Below, one piece after another: positions 19,111 to 27,938 of a stretch of DNA of 64,000 nucleotides. The stretch comes from Microcystis panniformis FACHB-1757. GTDB lineage: Bacteria; Cyanobacteriota; Cyanobacteriia; Cyanobacteriales; Microcystaceae. The stretch is taken from NCBI RefSeq assembly GCF_001264245.1, contig NZ_CP011339.1, positions 5,394,001-5,458,000 on the forward strand. The letters are read 5' to 3'. The notes beneath the pieces were generated by a model, which was given only the letters and a program-made list of their open reading frames with translations, was not told where the DNA came from and ran no database searches. Position 1 is the stretch's first letter. Each line of letters opens with the position of its first letter. The position numbers were made by a program, and so were the translations under genes.

Positions 19111-19512
19111 ATGTCAAGTCAGTTGCGAAGAGAAAGAAACTCTGTTTCCGATTTAAAAATACACTTGGTCTGTGTGACAAAATACAGAAGTAAGGTTTTT
19201 ACTGGTAAAAGTCTGACTTTAGTTGAAAAGTCTTTTAGGGAAGTTGCGGGAAAAATGAATTTTCAGATATTGGAATTTAACGGGGAGTCTAATCATATAC
19301 ACGCATTGATTGAATACCCGCCAAAACTATCTATTTCCGTAATGGTCAATTCTTTAAAGGGAGTCTCTAGTCGTAGGTATGGACAAGCTGGTTATCCTAA
19401 ACCGCACGGGAAAGACGCTCTTTGGTCGCCCAGTTATTTTGTATCTTCTGTAGGAGGTGCGCCACTGGAAGTTCTTAAGTGCTACATTGAAAATCAGGAA
19501 AAGCCGTCGTAA
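19111..19512 (+). CDS. tnpA: IS200/IS605 Y1 transposase TnpA
   Basis: TnpA is the HUH-family single-strand DNA transposase that cuts and rejoins at the hairpin ends. The HUH motif appears as HIHALIEYPP, and the catalytic tyrosine is in EVLKCYIENQ. The length of 133 residues is normal. It is divergent from tnpB, and its 3' end runs into the right-end hairpin. It appears intact, so the element may still move. Confidence 0.92.
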   Translation: MSSQLRRERNSVSDLKIHLVCVTKYRSKVFTGKSLTLVEKSFREVAGKMNFQILEFNGESNHIHALIEYPPKLSISVMVNSLKGVSSRRYGQAGYPKPHGKDALWSPSYFVSSVGGAPLEVLKCYIENQEKPS

Positions 19513-19660
19513 AACGACGGGGTTTTAACCCAAATTTTCGATAACTCGATCGAGGTTCAAGAATGTTCGGCCTCGATCAATTTCTTCAGTTACGCGAAGT
19601 CTGATGGGCTGCCGGGTTATCTTGGAGGGAGTTAGCAGTAGTCTCAGGAGACGATAGATT

Positions 19661-20146
19661 ATGACTTGGCGTGGCTCAACCGATACAAAAGATCGCATTT
19701 TTGCAGCTTTAGTATATCTTTTACCCTTATATTCGGCTTTTGCCTTCGGTATCTTTATCTTTCAGCAAATTCCTTTTTTAGGAGCGGCCTTAGCAATAGC
19801 CTTATATCCCTTAGCTTTTCTCTATAGTTCTCTGGGAAGCTTTGGCAGTTTAATTATCTTTTTCGTCCTCTTTTTCGCCGTGGTACGCAATCCCCGCATC
19901 AGTCATTTTATCCGCTTTAACACCATGCAGGCGATTTTAATCGAGATTTTGGTGTATTTATTGGGATTGGTCTTAGGTTTCGTCGCTAGGGGTTTAGGGG
20001 CGAATTTAGTGGTAGAAACTCTTTTTAACGTCGTCTTTTTGGGAGCATTTGCCGCCTGTGTTTACAGCATTATACAGTCGGTTATCGGCAAATACGCCGA
20101 TATTCCCACAATTTCCGAGGCGGCCTATTCTCAAGTGGGAGGTTAG
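19661..20146 (+). CDS. Tic20-family membrane protein
   Basis: Tic20 forms part of the inner-envelope import channel in plastids; cyanobacterial homologues (Ycf60-like) are membrane proteins of uncertain role. This 161-residue protein has four hydrophobic segments, the family start (TKDRIFAALVYLLPLYSAF) and the conserved RFNTMQAILIEI. The start is the ATG at 19661. The gene stands alone between the IS605 element and a MITE. Confidence 0.88.
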   Translation: MTWRGSTDTKDRIFAALVYLLPLYSAFAFGIFIFQQIPFLGAALAIALYPLAFLYSSLGSFGSLIIFFVLFFAVVRNPRISHFIRFNTMQAILIEILVYLLGLVLGFVARGLGANLVVETLFNVVFLGAFAACVYSIIQSVIGKYADIPTISEAAYSQVGG

Positions 20147-20149
20147 GTC

Positions 20150-20363
20150 AGGCTGGCTGAATAAATCTAAAAACCTTGTTGGGTAAGACTTTTAGACTTT
20201 TTGGCAATCAAAAAGTACCAGATATGGGAGTGATCGGGGGGAAAATCCCTGGACTTTTTCCCTGAAAATTAGGTAATTGACCTCCTCAAAATCGGGAAAA
20301 CCCTACACCCTACACCCCACACCCCACACCCTCTCCCCACAAAAAACTTTTTCAGCAGACCCT
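20150..20363. mobile_element. MITE family B, copy 2
   Basis: About 214 bp, starting GGCTGGCTGAATAAA and ending TTTTTCAGCAGACCCT, with an interior closely matching 18881-19093, including the CCTACACC/CCCCACACC run. It begins right after the tic20 stop and ends about 75 bp before the YvcK-like gene, so it contributes its upstream DNA. No clear target duplication is seen. Confidence 0.8.
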
Positions 20364-20438
20364 AATTAAGCTTGAGTTTGTCCCCTTTTTCGGCTACAGT
20401 CTCTCCAGAATCAATGCGTTCGCTGCCAGGCCACATCT

Positions 20439-21812
20439 ATGAGTCCATTTAAACAGACGCTACGGGAACTCAACGCTCAGAAGGGAAAAATAGCCGCTTC
20501 TGTGGGCAGAAAAACGCCTAAACGGGTTAATCGTTGGTTTAAATGGCTTTCTCCCGGTCTTTTTGTCAAACGCTGGCTTTTAATCAGTTTAACCGGTGTT
20601 TTTCTCACCTCCTTCGGTTTGGCTATTTGGGTAAAATTAACCCCAGTTAATCGCTTTTTAGAGTTTGTTTCCCAAGCATTAGAAACGATCGCCCGTTTGG
20701 TCCCTAATTCTGTTTCCGGGCCGCTGGCGGTTTTGTTGGGTGTCTTTTTGTTATTCTGGGGTCAGAGTCGCACTGTCGAAACGATTACAGAAGCACTACA
20801 ACCGGACGCATCGGAGGAATTAGTCGATCTCCTACGCACCCATCGTCGTCTCCATCGCGGCCCGAAAATCGTGGCCATCGGTGGCGGTACGGGTTTATCG
20901 ACGCTTTTACGCGGTTTAAAACAGTATAGTTCTAATATCACCGCTATTGTCACCGTAGCTGATGATGGCGGTTCTTCGGGCCGATTACGTCGGGAAATGG
21001 GCATTTTACCCCCGGGGGATATTCGCAATTGTATCGCCGCTTTAGCCGATGAGGAAAAGTTATTAACGGAATTGTTTCAATATCGCTTTCATGCCGGGGA
21101 TGGTTTATCGGGCCACAGTTTTGGTAATTTATTTATCAGCGCTATGACCGAGATTACCGGCGATCTGGAACAGGCGATCGATGCTAGTGCCAAAGTTTTG
21201 GCCATTCGCGGCAAAGTGCTACCTGCTACCCTTACCGATGTTAGTCTCTGGGCTAAGTTAGCCGATGGGCGCATTATTGAGGGAGAATCGAAGATAACCG
21301 AAGCTATGGGGCAAATTCGTCAGATTGGCTGTCATCCTGCCGATCCGGTCGCTTTACCGGCTGCTTTAGCGGCAATCAAGGAGGCAGATTATATTATTAT
21401 CGGGCCGGGTAGTCTTTATACCAGTATTATCCCTAATTTGTTGGTTCCCGCAATTCGTCAGGCCCTAGCACAGGTGACAGTCCCCCGTGTCTATGTTTGT
21501 AATATTATGACCCAGCCGGGGGAAACGGATAATTATTCGGTGGCTGATCATTTGCGAGCAATCGAAGGAGTTTGTGAAGAACGCGTCTTTGATGCGGTTT
21601 TGGCCCAAAGAACTGCACCATCGCCCCAATCCCTACAATTATACGCCCAAGAGCATAGTCATCCCGTCTTTTTAGATCGCGAGGAAGTGGGAAAAATGGG
21701 TTATCGCATTGTTTTAGCGAATGTAATGGCAGAAGATGAAGTTACTGCCAAAGTTCGTCACGATCCCCAACGTTTAGCCCGAGTTTTATGGCGCTGGTAT
21801 GCTAAAAAGTGA
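20439..21812 (+). CDS. YvcK/CofD-like gluconeogenesis-factor family protein
   Basis: YvcK-type proteins bind UDP-sugars and tune cell-wall and central carbon metabolism; they share the CofD fold. The 457-residue protein starts with a basic region and two hydrophobic segments (about residues 45-65 and 85-108), a cyanobacterial extension. The conserved core begins KIVAIGGGTGLSTLLRGLK (near residue 144), then VTVADDGGSSGRLRRE, PPGDIRNCIAAL and IGPGSLYTSIIPNLL. The assignment is from these motifs; the biochemical role in cyanobacteria is not known to me. Confidence 0.9.
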   Translation: MSPFKQTLRELNAQKGKIAASVGRKTPKRVNRWFKWLSPGLFVKRWLLISLTGVFLTSFGLAIWVKLTPVNRFLEFVSQALETIARLVPNSVSGPLAVLLGVFLLFWGQSRTVETITEALQPDASEELVDLLRTHRRLHRGPKIVAIGGGTGLSTLLRGLKQYSSNITAIVTVADDGGSSGRLRREMGILPPGDIRNCIAALADEEKLLTELFQYRFHAGDGLSGHSFGNLFISAMTEITGDLEQAIDASAKVLAIRGKVLPATLTDVSLWAKLADGRIIEGESKITEAMGQIRQIGCHPADPVALPAALAAIKEADYIIIGPGSLYTSIIPNLLVPAIRQALAQVTVPRVYVCNIMTQPGETDNYSVADHLRAIEGVCEERVFDAVLAQRTAPSPQSLQLYAQEHSHPVFLDREEVGKMGYRIVLANVMAEDEVTAKVRHDPQRLARVLWRWYAKK

Positions 21813-22031
21813 AACTTCGTTTTCGGTAGTCGGTCGTCGGTCGTCAGATTTGAGTTTTCAGTTCACTGTTTACTGTTTACTGTTCACTGAAAAAATCTCC
21901 CCCCGGTGCATCCCACATTTGCAGAAATATCGACAATCAGCAATTATCAGTGACTCTTAAATTAGTACAAAAATATGAACAATCGCGTGTAAGCATCCCA
22001 CCGAAAAGCTAATGCGCTCCGGGGTTTGGGT

Positions 22032-22195
22032 AGGGTTGATTCATGAATCAACCCTACTATGAATCAACCCTACTAAGTAGTCATGCAAAATTAATTACCT
22101 GCCCGATCGAGCTAAAACCCTTACGGGGCAATGATCGTCATGTGTAAATAATTTTGCCTAGGTACTTATGAATTAACCCTACTATGAATTAACCG
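22032..22195. repeat. Palindrome plus tandem TGAATCAACCCTACTA-type repeat
   Basis: AGGGTTGATTCATGAATCAACCCT is a perfect palindrome and is followed by direct repeats of about 17 bp (ACTATGAATCAACCCT) that resume at 22168 on the far side of an inserted MITE. The 21813-22227 gap has no gene; 21855-21890 also holds a short GTTTACT repeat. Confidence 0.75.
22076..22166. mobile_element. IS630-derived MITE, copy 1
   Basis: A 91-bp element whose ends (AGTAGTCATGCAAAATTAAT and ATTTTGCCTAGGTACT) are those of the IS630 copy at 42695-43778, flanked by TA on both sides. It is inserted into the tandem repeat. It carries no ORF and would need an IS630 transposase in trans. Confidence 0.85.
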
Positions 22196-22227
22196 TACCC
22201 ACTCCCCCTCTCCTATACCTTTTAATA

Positions 22228-22965
22228 TCAATCCCTTCCTGGTGCGCCATGATAAGCCGCCCCGAGGTATAATTCCCCTACTTTCGGGTTATTGAGTAAA
22301 TCTTGACCGGATCCCTGAAAACGATCTTGACCACTTTCTAAAACATAACCTCGATCGGACATCATTAGGGCTTTTTTGGCATTCTGTTCCACTAAAATAA
22401 TGGCAGTTCCCGTCTGATTAATCGCTTTTATCTGTTCAAAAACGCTGGTTACTAAGATAGGAGATAAAGCTGCCGAAGGTTCATCGAGAATTAATAAATC
22501 TGGTTGCAACATTAGCGCTCTTCCCATGGCTAACATCTGTCTTTCTCCTCCGGATAAAGTGCCAGCTTTCTGACGACGGCGCTCAAGCAAACGGGGAAAC
22601 ATGGCATAAATGCGCTCTTTTAGGGGTTTAATCGCTTTTTTACTGGTAAAAGCCCCCATTTCTAGATTTTCCTCGATACTCAGGGACGGAAAAACATTAG
22701 CAATTTGGGGAACATAACCCATACCGAGGGGAACGATTTGATTAGATTTCCAACCAGTGATATTTTTTCCCTTAAAAGTGATAGTTCCAGCACTGGGTTT
22801 TAATAAACCAAAAATCGTCTTAGCGAGGGTGGATTTTCCCGCACCATTGGGACCGATAACCGTGACTAATTCCCCCGGTGCAATGCGAAAGTTAACCCCT
22901 TGCAATATGTATAAATCCTGCACATAACCAGCATAAACCTGTTCAACTTCTAAAAGATAATTCAT
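22228..22965 (-). CDS. ABC transporter ATP-binding protein, LivF/NatE type
   Basis: This is an ATPase subunit of a branched-chain or neutral amino-acid (HAAT) importer. The 245-residue protein has Walker A GPNGAGKST (near residue 38), the Q-loop PQIANVFPSLSIEENLEMGAF typical of LivF, the signature LSGGERQMLAMGRAL and Walker B LLILDEPSAALSP. The permease and binding-protein genes are not adjacent. In cyanobacteria, similar orphan genes encode NatE of the N-I system; that naming is an inference. Confidence 0.88.
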   Translation of the reverse strand: MNYLLEVEQVYAGYVQDLYILQGVNFRIAPGELVTVIGPNGAGKSTLAKTIFGLLKPSAGTITFKGKNITGWKSNQIVPLGMGYVPQIANVFPSLSIEENLEMGAFTSKKAIKPLKERIYAMFPRLLERRRQKAGTLSGGERQMLAMGRALMLQPDLLILDEPSAALSPILVTSVFEQIKAINQTGTAIILVEQNAKKALMMSDRGYVLESGQDRFQGSGQDLLNNPKVGELYLGAAYHGAPGRD

Positions 22966-23086
22966 GGTAAGGTAAAAAGGAGATAGGAGAGAGTAATATG
23001 AATTATGAATGGGGAAGTGGGAAGCATTTTCAGTGAACAGTAATCAGTAAACTGAAAACTTACATCTGATAACTTAAAACTTACAT

Positions 23087-23169
23087 CTGATAACTGATAA
23101 CTGATAACTGATAACTGATAACTGATAACTGATAACTGATAACTGATAACTGATAACTGATAACTGATA
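23087..23169. repeat. Long heptamer tandem repeat (TGATAAC)n
   Basis: About twelve near-perfect copies of TGATAAC, ending three bases from the stop codon of the ferredoxin gene. This is the longest tract of this heptamer in the window. It makes a spurious open frame rich in SYQLSVI, which I do not call a gene. Confidence 0.93.
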
Positions 23170-23171
23170 AA

Positions 23172-23423
23172 TTAGGGAGTTTTTTGTAAATCGGGACGTT
23201 CTTCCGGCAGAATTGCACCTTCGACGGGGCATACTTGTAAACAGATACCACAGTCAATACAAGTGGCAAAATCAATCCAATACCAATCGGTTCCTTTAAC
23301 ATTTTTACCTGGTCCCGGATGGATACAAGCAACAGGACAAGCGGAAACGCAATCAGCAACCCCTTCACAAATTCCAGTGACGATCGAATGTGGCACAGTG
23401 TTTTCTCCTCTAATTCTTAACAT
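23172..23423 (-). CDS. 4Fe-4S ferredoxin-like protein
   Basis: A small (83-residue) electron carrier with two cysteine clusters: CEGVADCVSACPVACIHPGP and CIDCGICLQVCPVEGAI, which would bind 4Fe-4S clusters (one set has altered spacing, as in 7Fe or seven-cysteine ferredoxins). The ATG at 23423 (MLRIRGENTVPHSIV) fits the family start better than the upstream 23444. The redox partner is unknown. Confidence 0.9.
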   Translation of the reverse strand: MLRIRGENTVPHSIVTGICEGVADCVSACPVACIHPGPGKNVKGTDWYWIDFATCIDCGICLQVCPVEGAILPEERPDLQKTP

Positions 23424-23491
23424 TACTTTACCACTTTTAGGCACTGCCGTGCCAGGATCGGAGCATTGTTAGGAAACTTTCCCTTAATTCC

Positions 23492-25177
23492 CTAAAACAT
23501 TGGGAGTTTTTTCTTGATCTTAGCAAGAAGTAAAATAGAAGTTTTCGATAGGGTTTTTACTATTCCCTTACGGGAGGACAAATAGTTAATTTCTTCCCGT
23601 AATTCCTGATTATTTTTCTGGAGATAGTTATGATTATTATCTAATTCTTTTAGGGATATTCCCATCCCTTGCCTAGTATGATAATCTTGCTGTTGTTTCA
23701 GATACATTGTCTGTTGTGCTTCCTGTAATTTTCTTAACTCTAACCAGACTTGATTCTGACTTGATTCCTTAGTTTCACTGAGCGCATACCAGAGAAAATC
23801 AGTGATTTCTTCCGCTATTTTTTGATTAATTTCAAAAAACTCGATAATATCAATTTTTTCGGGGGTAATTTTTGGGTATAACTTTCTTAAATCTTGGGCA
23901 ATATTAAAGGAAAAAGCGATGATTTTAGAAGCGGACAAAATGGCATAGTGTTTTTCTAAATCCACTGGTAAATTGCCGTTTTCTTCTGGGAACTCAGAAG
24001 CAAGAAAAAGTAGAGAAGGAGTGGTTAAGGGACTGGTATAAAAAGTGGAAATAAATAAATTAGCCTGTAGGCGATCGCAGATAGCTTGAATTTTTCTGGC
24101 ATCCTTTCCCGTACAATTATAATCGTAGGATTCCGCAGGCCAATATTTAAATTCTTCCCATCTTGGTGCGGTGTTATTTCTATCTAAAATAACAATGTGT
24201 TGACTAAATTCTAATTGACTCCAATATTCTAAAATTGAAGACCAAATCCTGGCTAATTTTCGTTGCTCAAGTTGAAAGATCACGCCATCAATAACAATAA
24301 TTGGGCATCTTTTCCGGGAGATAGCTTGAATTGTTTGTAATTTTTCTCGCTCATCCTTATTTAAAATTATGCCTAAATCTTCCATCTTAACTGGATTGGG
24401 TTTAATCTCTATATCCTTAATTTCTGAGTGAGGAATTTCATAGATTTTACACACTTGATAATGTTCCTGTAATGCTTGACCATTACTGCCATGTTCTAAG
24501 CCTTGGAGATTTAAATAATATAACCCTAAAATCTCAGGAATCAAAGCCATTTTTTCCCCTTGACTGCCGATTCTTAACCAAAATTCGTAATCACCAGCAC
24601 AGCGAAAATTTTCCTGAAAATAACCATATTTATCGTGCAGCATTTTTCGCCACATTGGTTGAGAACCCACACAACAACCTTGACGCATCTGTTGATAGGA
24701 GTAATTTGGCCAATTCCAATGTTTTAAAGCTGGGGTAGTGGCAAAAGTATCATTTTTGATGGTGGTAATTAATTGATCGGCATAAACTAAACTAATCTCT
24801 CTATTGTTATCTAGATAATTAGCCATAATTTCCAGAGCATTGAAACAGCGACGATCATCAGTATTCCCATTGGTGAGATAGGAACCCCTAGCTAGTTTAA
24901 TAGCACGATTCCAAGCGCAGTAGAGGGTTTCTCGTTCTCTAGTTCTCTGGTAAATAATATTAGGGTAATTCTCTTGAAACTCTTGGATAATCTCCCCTTC
25001 ATTCTCCGGAGAAGCACTATCGATAATAATAATTTCTAATTCTCCCTTTTCATAAAGAGTTTGAGTAACTAAATCCTCTAAACAACCCCAGATAAACTCT
25101 GCTGATTTATAGGTAGAAACAATTACAGAAACTTTGATCCTCTGCACTGGTATAGAGTTATTAAAACTAGGATTCAT
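23492..25177 (-). CDS. Glycosyltransferase family 2 protein
   Basis: A 561-residue protein with an N-terminal GT-A domain: KVSVIVSTYKSAEFIWGCL, the nucleotide-binding LEIIIIDSAS, and NGNTDDRR at the DxD position. The remaining 300 residues are a second domain I cannot name, ending in a coiled coil and a basic tail. Such enzymes add sugars to surface polysaccharides or glycolipids. The ATG at 25177 follows a TTG that could extend it by six codons. No polysaccharide cluster surrounds it. Confidence 0.83.
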   Translation of the reverse strand: MNPSFNNSIPVQRIKVSVIVSTYKSAEFIWGCLEDLVTQTLYEKGELEIIIIDSASPENEGEIIQEFQENYPNIIYQRTRERETLYCAWNRAIKLARGSYLTNGNTDDRRCFNALEIMANYLDNNREISLVYADQLITTIKNDTFATTPALKHWNWPNYSYQQMRQGCCVGSQPMWRKMLHDKYGYFQENFRCAGDYEFWLRIGSQGEKMALIPEILGLYYLNLQGLEHGSNGQALQEHYQVCKIYEIPHSEIKDIEIKPNPVKMEDLGIILNKDEREKLQTIQAISRKRCPIIVIDGVIFQLEQRKLARIWSSILEYWSQLEFSQHIVILDRNNTAPRWEEFKYWPAESYDYNCTGKDARKIQAICDRLQANLFISTFYTSPLTTPSLLFLASEFPEENGNLPVDLEKHYAILSASKIIAFSFNIAQDLRKLYPKITPEKIDIIEFFEINQKIAEEITDFLWYALSETKESSQNQVWLELRKLQEAQQTMYLKQQQDYHTRQGMGISLKELDNNHNYLQKNNQELREEINYLSSRKGIVKTLSKTSILLLAKIKKKLPMF

Positions 25178-25374
25178 CGGCTTATCTGATCGCAATTCAA
25201 GACAGGGAAATTTTTTGATAATTTTGAAAAAGAAGATTTTAAGACTCTATATTTGATCGGGAGAATTGTCAAGATGTTATCGACTCTTATTGAAGATACC
25301 AGTTTATTTACCTTTGGCTTGTTACTTGACATAATAAAAAACTATAATGGGAAGGCTGTGGAAAATGAGCAACA

Positions 25375-26592
25375 ATGACCGTATCTTCCTCCCTAGACTG
25401 GCTAACCCGTGGCACCAGTGACCTATTCCCCCATCAACCCGACTCCCAAGATCCTAGGGAAAATTTAACCCAACTACTGCAAACTACTGATCGCCCTTTA
25501 AGAATTAAACTAGGTATTGACCCCACCGGCAGCGATATTCACCTAGGTCATAGTATCCCTTTTCGGAAACTGCGTGCTTTCCAGGATGCCGGTCATGTGG
25601 CAGTGGTGATTATTGGTGATTTTACCGCTAGAATCGGCGATCCGACCGGAAAATCGGAAGTTAGAAAACAATTAACCATCGAAGAAGTGAGAGCCAATGC
25701 CGAGAATTATCTGGCACAATTACGCCCAATTTTAGATTTTAACACGCCTAATCGCCTAGAAATTCGCTATAACTCGGAATGGTTGGGGAAATTAGACCTA
25801 TCGCAAATTCTCGAACTTCTCTCCACCATGACCGTCGGGCAAATGTTGGCAAAAGAAGGCTTTTCCGAACGCTACGACCGGGAAAACCCGATTTTTCTCC
25901 ATGAATTTCTCTATCCCTTAATGCAGGGTTATGATTCCGTCGCTGTCGAGGCCGATGTCGAATTGGGAGGAACTGATCAAAAATTTAATATTGCCGTCGG
26001 TCGTGATTTGCAGAAATATTTCGGTAAAAAACCGCAATTCGGGCTACTTTTACCGATTTTAATCGGAACCGATGGCAGTCAAAAAATGTCCAAATCCCTG
26101 AATAATTATGTGGGATTGCGGGAATCGGCCCTGTCCATGTACTCGAAACTGGAAAAAACCCCCGACGCTTTGTTAAAAGATTATTACGAACTATTGACAA
26201 ATTTGCCATTAGATGCTATTGCGAGCAATCCGCGGGAGGCACAAAAAAAACTGGCGATCGAGGTAGTTGCCCAGTTTCACGGGAAAGAGGAGGCATTAAA
26301 AGCACAAAAAACGGCGCAGGAGATAGTTCTACAGGGAAATACAGCGGCCGCTGCTTCTGTACCCGAATTTTCCCTAGCAGCGGTCACTTTTCCCCTGAAA
26401 TTATTCTATCTTCTCTCGTCCACCGGCTTGTGTAAAAGTAGCGGCGAAGGGAGAAGACAGATTCAGGGGGGCGCTGTGAGGATCGATAGCGAGAAAATCA
26501 CCGATGTGGACAAAAGTTTTGAGACAGCCGAAGCTTTAACCGGAAAAGTCCTACAGGTGGGCAAAAATAAATTTATTCGCTTTGTAGCTTAA
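25375..26592 (+). CDS. tyrS: Tyrosyl-tRNA synthetase
   Basis: This enzyme charges tRNA-Tyr. The 405-residue protein has the class I HIGH signature as HLGHS (near residue 57), KMSKS (near residue 237) and a C-terminal S4 RNA-binding domain (SSGEGRRQIQGGAVRID). The lysine-rich KFNIAVGRDLQK segment with GTDQKFN is typical of the TyrZ-like form. The start is the ATG at 25375. It is a single gene, convergent with ftrV 16 bp away. Confidence 0.97.
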   Translation: MTVSSSLDWLTRGTSDLFPHQPDSQDPRENLTQLLQTTDRPLRIKLGIDPTGSDIHLGHSIPFRKLRAFQDAGHVAVVIIGDFTARIGDPTGKSEVRKQLTIEEVRANAENYLAQLRPILDFNTPNRLEIRYNSEWLGKLDLSQILELLSTMTVGQMLAKEGFSERYDRENPIFLHEFLYPLMQGYDSVAVEADVELGGTDQKFNIAVGRDLQKYFGKKPQFGLLLPILIGTDGSQKMSKSLNNYVGLRESALSMYSKLEKTPDALLKDYYELLTNLPLDAIASNPREAQKKLAIEVVAQFHGKEEALKAQKTAQEIVLQGNTAAAASVPEFSLAAVTFPLKLFYLLSSTGLCKSSGEGRRQIQGGAVRIDSEKITDVDKSFETAEALTGKVLQVGKNKFIRFVA

Positions 26593-26608
26593 ATAAGCGA
26601 AAAAGTCC

Positions 26609-26845
26609 CTATTCGGCGGCTTTTTCCACGATTTCTAACTCAAAATCTCGAAAATGGGCTTTAAACTTTTTACTGAACTCGACGAGGACGGGTAGGTTGG
26701 CGCTAACCGGCCTACCACGCCATTCGGTGACAATCCCTTTCACCTCTCCCTCTAGTCCTTTCACGTCAAAAGGATCCGATTTGTGTTCAGGATGGTGATA
26801 AACTACCACAGACTCAATTACACGAACTCGATCGCCAACTTTCAT
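26609..26845 (-). CDS. ftrV: Ferredoxin-thioredoxin reductase variable chain
   Basis: FtrV is the small non-catalytic subunit of ferredoxin-thioredoxin reductase, which passes light-driven electrons from ferredoxin to thioredoxin. The 78-residue SH3-like protein has the family pattern KVGDRVRVIESVVVYHHPEH, EGEVKGIVTEWRGRPVSANL and FKAHFRDFELE. The catalytic chain gene (ftrC) is not in the window. The start is the ATG at 26845. Confidence 0.93.
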   Translation of the reverse strand: MKVGDRVRVIESVVVYHHPEHKSDPFDVKGLEGEVKGIVTEWRGRPVSANLPVLVEFSKKFKAHFRDFELEIVEKAAE

Positions 26846-27101
26846 AAACTCTCTAGCGAAGACAAACGCCTATTGTATCTTTGAAAACAATCTTATCATT
26901 CTACGCCGTATCAGGGAACGGGGAACTGAAAACTCTTAAGATTGAAACCTAGAGCCTGAGCTTTGACGATACTTTTGTTCGTAAGCAGCAATACTGGGAG
27001 CAACCTAAGCGTCACCTGTTGTGCAAGGCTGAGGGCAAAAAAACTGATAACTGCTCACTGATTTGATAGCATGGGGGAAAACCTATAGAGGGTTAAGCGG
27101 T

Positions 27102-27932
27102 ATGAGTGACTATAAAGATTCTTCTTCCATGCGCTATTTCCTGGCAGGATTAAAACCCTTTGCCCAACCTTTATTTTGGCTGCCGTTAGGAATATTTTCC
27201 TTGGCTCTAATTGGTTTGTGGGTATATCAACAGAACCCTGAATGGTTGGGTTCGGTATTAGATACCCCAGGAATGTCCTTAGAGGAGCGGGAAATCCGGG
27301 CCAACCAGATTACCGATACTCCTCTCCCCAGTACTGTACCATTGCCAGCCATTCCTGCCCATAATAATACCGCCCGCCAGAACAAACCGGCCTCGACGCA
27401 GCCTTTTAATCCTCTAAATACTAATCCCGATAAGAACCAGAAACCCTCCTTATTTGCGCCGTTAATGCCGCAGACTAAGCAAAATCAGGCACCGAAGGCT
27501 AGTAAAAGTCTGCAACCGATTCAACTGCGACCGATTAGTGGCGACAGTAGCAATTATCCTTTACAAAGGGAAATCGAAAATCGCTCGCGGACTGCTAACT
27601 TGAATAATTCTCCTAATCTCAACCCCGGGGGCAGCCCGAATCAAGTAAACCCCCAGGGAAATTATTCCCCTGAACAACAAAATGTTCAACCCCTACCCTC
27701 CTGGAATAATGCCAACCCTAACCCGGTCCCGGGCCCTAGCAACCAATCCAACTATTATCAACCCCCTGTATATCAACCCCCCATCTACGGCAGTCAACCG
27801 AACGTCACTGGTTATCCCAATCAGGGAATGCCACCCAACAATAATGGCACCCCCAATCAAGTTCCCCCTCAAAGTATTAACCGAGGTTTCTCCATCCAAC
27901 AACCCATTAATACCAGGTCTTCTGGTTACTAG
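27102..27932 (+). CDS. Membrane-anchored Pro/Asn-rich hypothetical protein
   Basis: A 276-residue protein with one transmembrane segment (PLFWLPLGIFSLALIGLWVY, about residues 23-42) followed by a low-complexity tail rich in N, P, Q and S with PPVYQPPIYG-like repeats. It probably sits in the membrane with a long disordered extracytoplasmic tail. The ATG at 27102 is preferred to the TTG at 27063. Function is unknown. Confidence 0.75.
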   Translation: MSDYKDSSSMRYFLAGLKPFAQPLFWLPLGIFSLALIGLWVYQQNPEWLGSVLDTPGMSLEEREIRANQITDTPLPSTVPLPAIPAHNNTARQNKPASTQPFNPLNTNPDKNQKPSLFAPLMPQTKQNQAPKASKSLQPIQLRPISGDSSNYPLQREIENRSRTANLNNSPNLNPGGSPNQVNPQGNYSPEQQNVQPLPSWNNANPNPVPGPSNQSNYYQPPVYQPPIYGSQPNVTGYPNQGMPPNNNGTPNQVPPQSINRGFSIQQPINTRSSGY

Positions 27933-27938
27933 AGGAAC

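Larger units (their letters stand above)
17588..19531. mobile_element. IS200/IS605-type element with divergent tnpB and tnpA
   Basis: The element contains a minus-strand tnpB and a plus-strand tnpA in the divergent IS605 layout. One end has a hairpin overlapping the tnpB 3' end (17600-17622), which in this family gives rise to the omega-RNA guide; the other end has the hairpin CCGTCGT-AAA-ACGACGG (19504-19520) overlapping the tnpA stop, followed by GGGTTTTAACCC. A solo copy of the latter end is at 58041-58085. A 213-bp MITE lies between the two genes. Exact ends need alignment to other copies. Confidence 0.85.

Noticed and set aside
23081..23368. 95-codon minus-strand open frame ending in repeated SYQLSVI
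   Set aside because: It is made by the TGATAAC heptamer tract plus the wrong frame of the ferredoxin gene.
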